Of a DNA stretch of 64,000 nucleotides, positions 63,547 to 64,000 are shown piece after piece. Numbering within the stretch: the first letter of the stretch is position 1; every line of letters starts with the position of its first letter. The translations under genes and the position numbers were made by a program. The notes beneath the pieces are model-generated. The model was given only the letters and a program-made list of their open reading frames with translations. It did no database searches and was not told the DNA's origin. The DNA is from Mucilaginibacter rivuli (GTDB lineage: Bacteria > Bacteroidota > Bacteroidia > Sphingobacteriales > Sphingobacteriaceae). Location of the stretch: contig NZ_JAHXPQ010000009.1 in the NCBI RefSeq assembly GCF_019391655.1, forward strand, positions 1-64,000, read 5' to 3'.

Positions 63547-64000
63547 ATGAGCACAAAAGCAGTGCAAGGAAAATTGTGGAGTGTAGCACCGCAAAATTGG
63601 TCGGCTTATTTTGAGCCTTCGTTTTTACCCATGTACAGGGAGGCCTTAAAACAATTAAACATAAAAGATAATACTACCTTACTGGATGCAGGTTGCGGAT
63701 CGGGTTTATTTAGCAGTATTGCCATAAAAGCCGGTGCGCAGGTAAGCGGTATTGATGCGGCTCCCGGTTTATTACAGGTAGCACGATTGCGCAACCCACG
63801 GAATAATTTTATGGAAGCAGACCTGGAAACAATGCCATTTACTGTTGATAGGTTTGATGTAGTAGCGGGTTTTAACTCGTTTCAATACGCCGGAAATTTT
63901 GAAAACGCATTAGCTGAAGCAAAGCGTGTGTTAAAACCTGGCGGTAAGCTGGTAATAGGTATCTGGGATAAACCGGAAATGAGTGATGCTACCAACATAC
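63547..64000 (+). CDS. Class I SAM-dependent methyltransferase, cut by the window end
   Basis: Translated directly: ATG at 63547, open through position 64000 (151 codons seen). TTLLDAGCGSGLFSSIAIKAGAQVSGIDAAPGLL is the SAM-binding motif I region with the acidic residue of motif II. FMEADLETMPFTVDRFDVVAGFNSFQYAGN and RVLKPGGKLVIGIWDKPE are motifs for a UbiE/Methyltransf_11-type fold. Substrate unknown. The C-terminal third is outside the window. Confidence 0.88.
   Translation, partial: MSTKAVQGKLWSVAPQNWSAYFEPSFLPMYREALKQLNIKDNTTLLDAGCGSGLFSSIAIKAGAQVSGIDAAPGLLQVARLRNPRNNFMEADLETMPFTVDRFDVVAGFNSFQYAGNFENALAEAKRVLKPGGKLVIGIWDKPEMSDATNI

Overview
The window is chromosomal DNA of a Bacteroidota bacterium, most likely Sphingobacteriaceae and probably Mucilaginibacter-like. 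The phylum rests on a SusC/SusD pair, several proteins with type IX secretion system (T9SS) sorting domains, PorP/SprF partner proteins, few Shine-Dalgarno sites and several candidate -7 boxes of the form TAnnTTTG. The genus is inference from overall character, not a search result.

Left part (1-8.7 kb): an RtcB-type RNA ligase whose reading frame is broken near its N-terminus, a divergent WYL-domain regulator, a decayed sugar-dehydrogenase (SDR) remnant, and two paralogous secreted tail-fibre-like proteins. The first of these is frameshifted in its signal peptide. The second loses its C-terminus at a REP-associated tyrosine transposase (RAYT) flanked by perfect 27-bp inverted repeats. A secreted alkaline-phosphatase-superfamily enzyme follows.

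8.7-16.3 kb: a complete kdp potassium-pump operon on the minus strand. The order is a 30-aa membrane peptide, kdpF, kdpA, kdpB, kdpC, a KdpD cut down to its cytosolic sensor domain, and a separate membrane histidine kinase. The two smallest genes are described here from direct translation. A sigma-54-like promoter precedes the operon, but no response regulator lies nearby. 16.9-23.3 kb: a SusC/SusD/lipoprotein uptake triad without degradative enzymes, and a convergent VOC-AraC pair.

23.9-53.6 kb: a surface-adhesin island. Three cassettes each join secreted protein(s) ending in a T9SS type B C-terminal domain (CTD) to a PorP/SprF partner: a 4141-aa giant built of MBG/YDG repeats plus PorP; an 856-aa Ig-like protein plus PorP plus a PorE-like OmpA/TPR/PD40 protein; and three small secreted proteins plus PorP. 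A shared palindrome TTAACA-N2/3-TGTTAA lies upstream of all three cassettes. Between cassettes 1 and 2 sit two small minus-strand genes, one resembling a P63C (phage antirepressor-like) domain and one a degenerate receiver. A minus-strand operon with an IPT/TIG-repeat, type A CTD protein, a lipoprotein and a DUF3347 protein closes the island.

53.8-64 kb: an ethanolamine operon (permease, EutB, EutC), a YtrA-like GntR/ABC operon with a palindromic operator at its promoter, gamma-glutamyltransferase, and an AraC regulator followed by a SAM methyltransferase cut by the window end. Inverted-repeat, MITE-like elements occupy two spacers here. No rRNA, tRNA or CRISPR array was seen.
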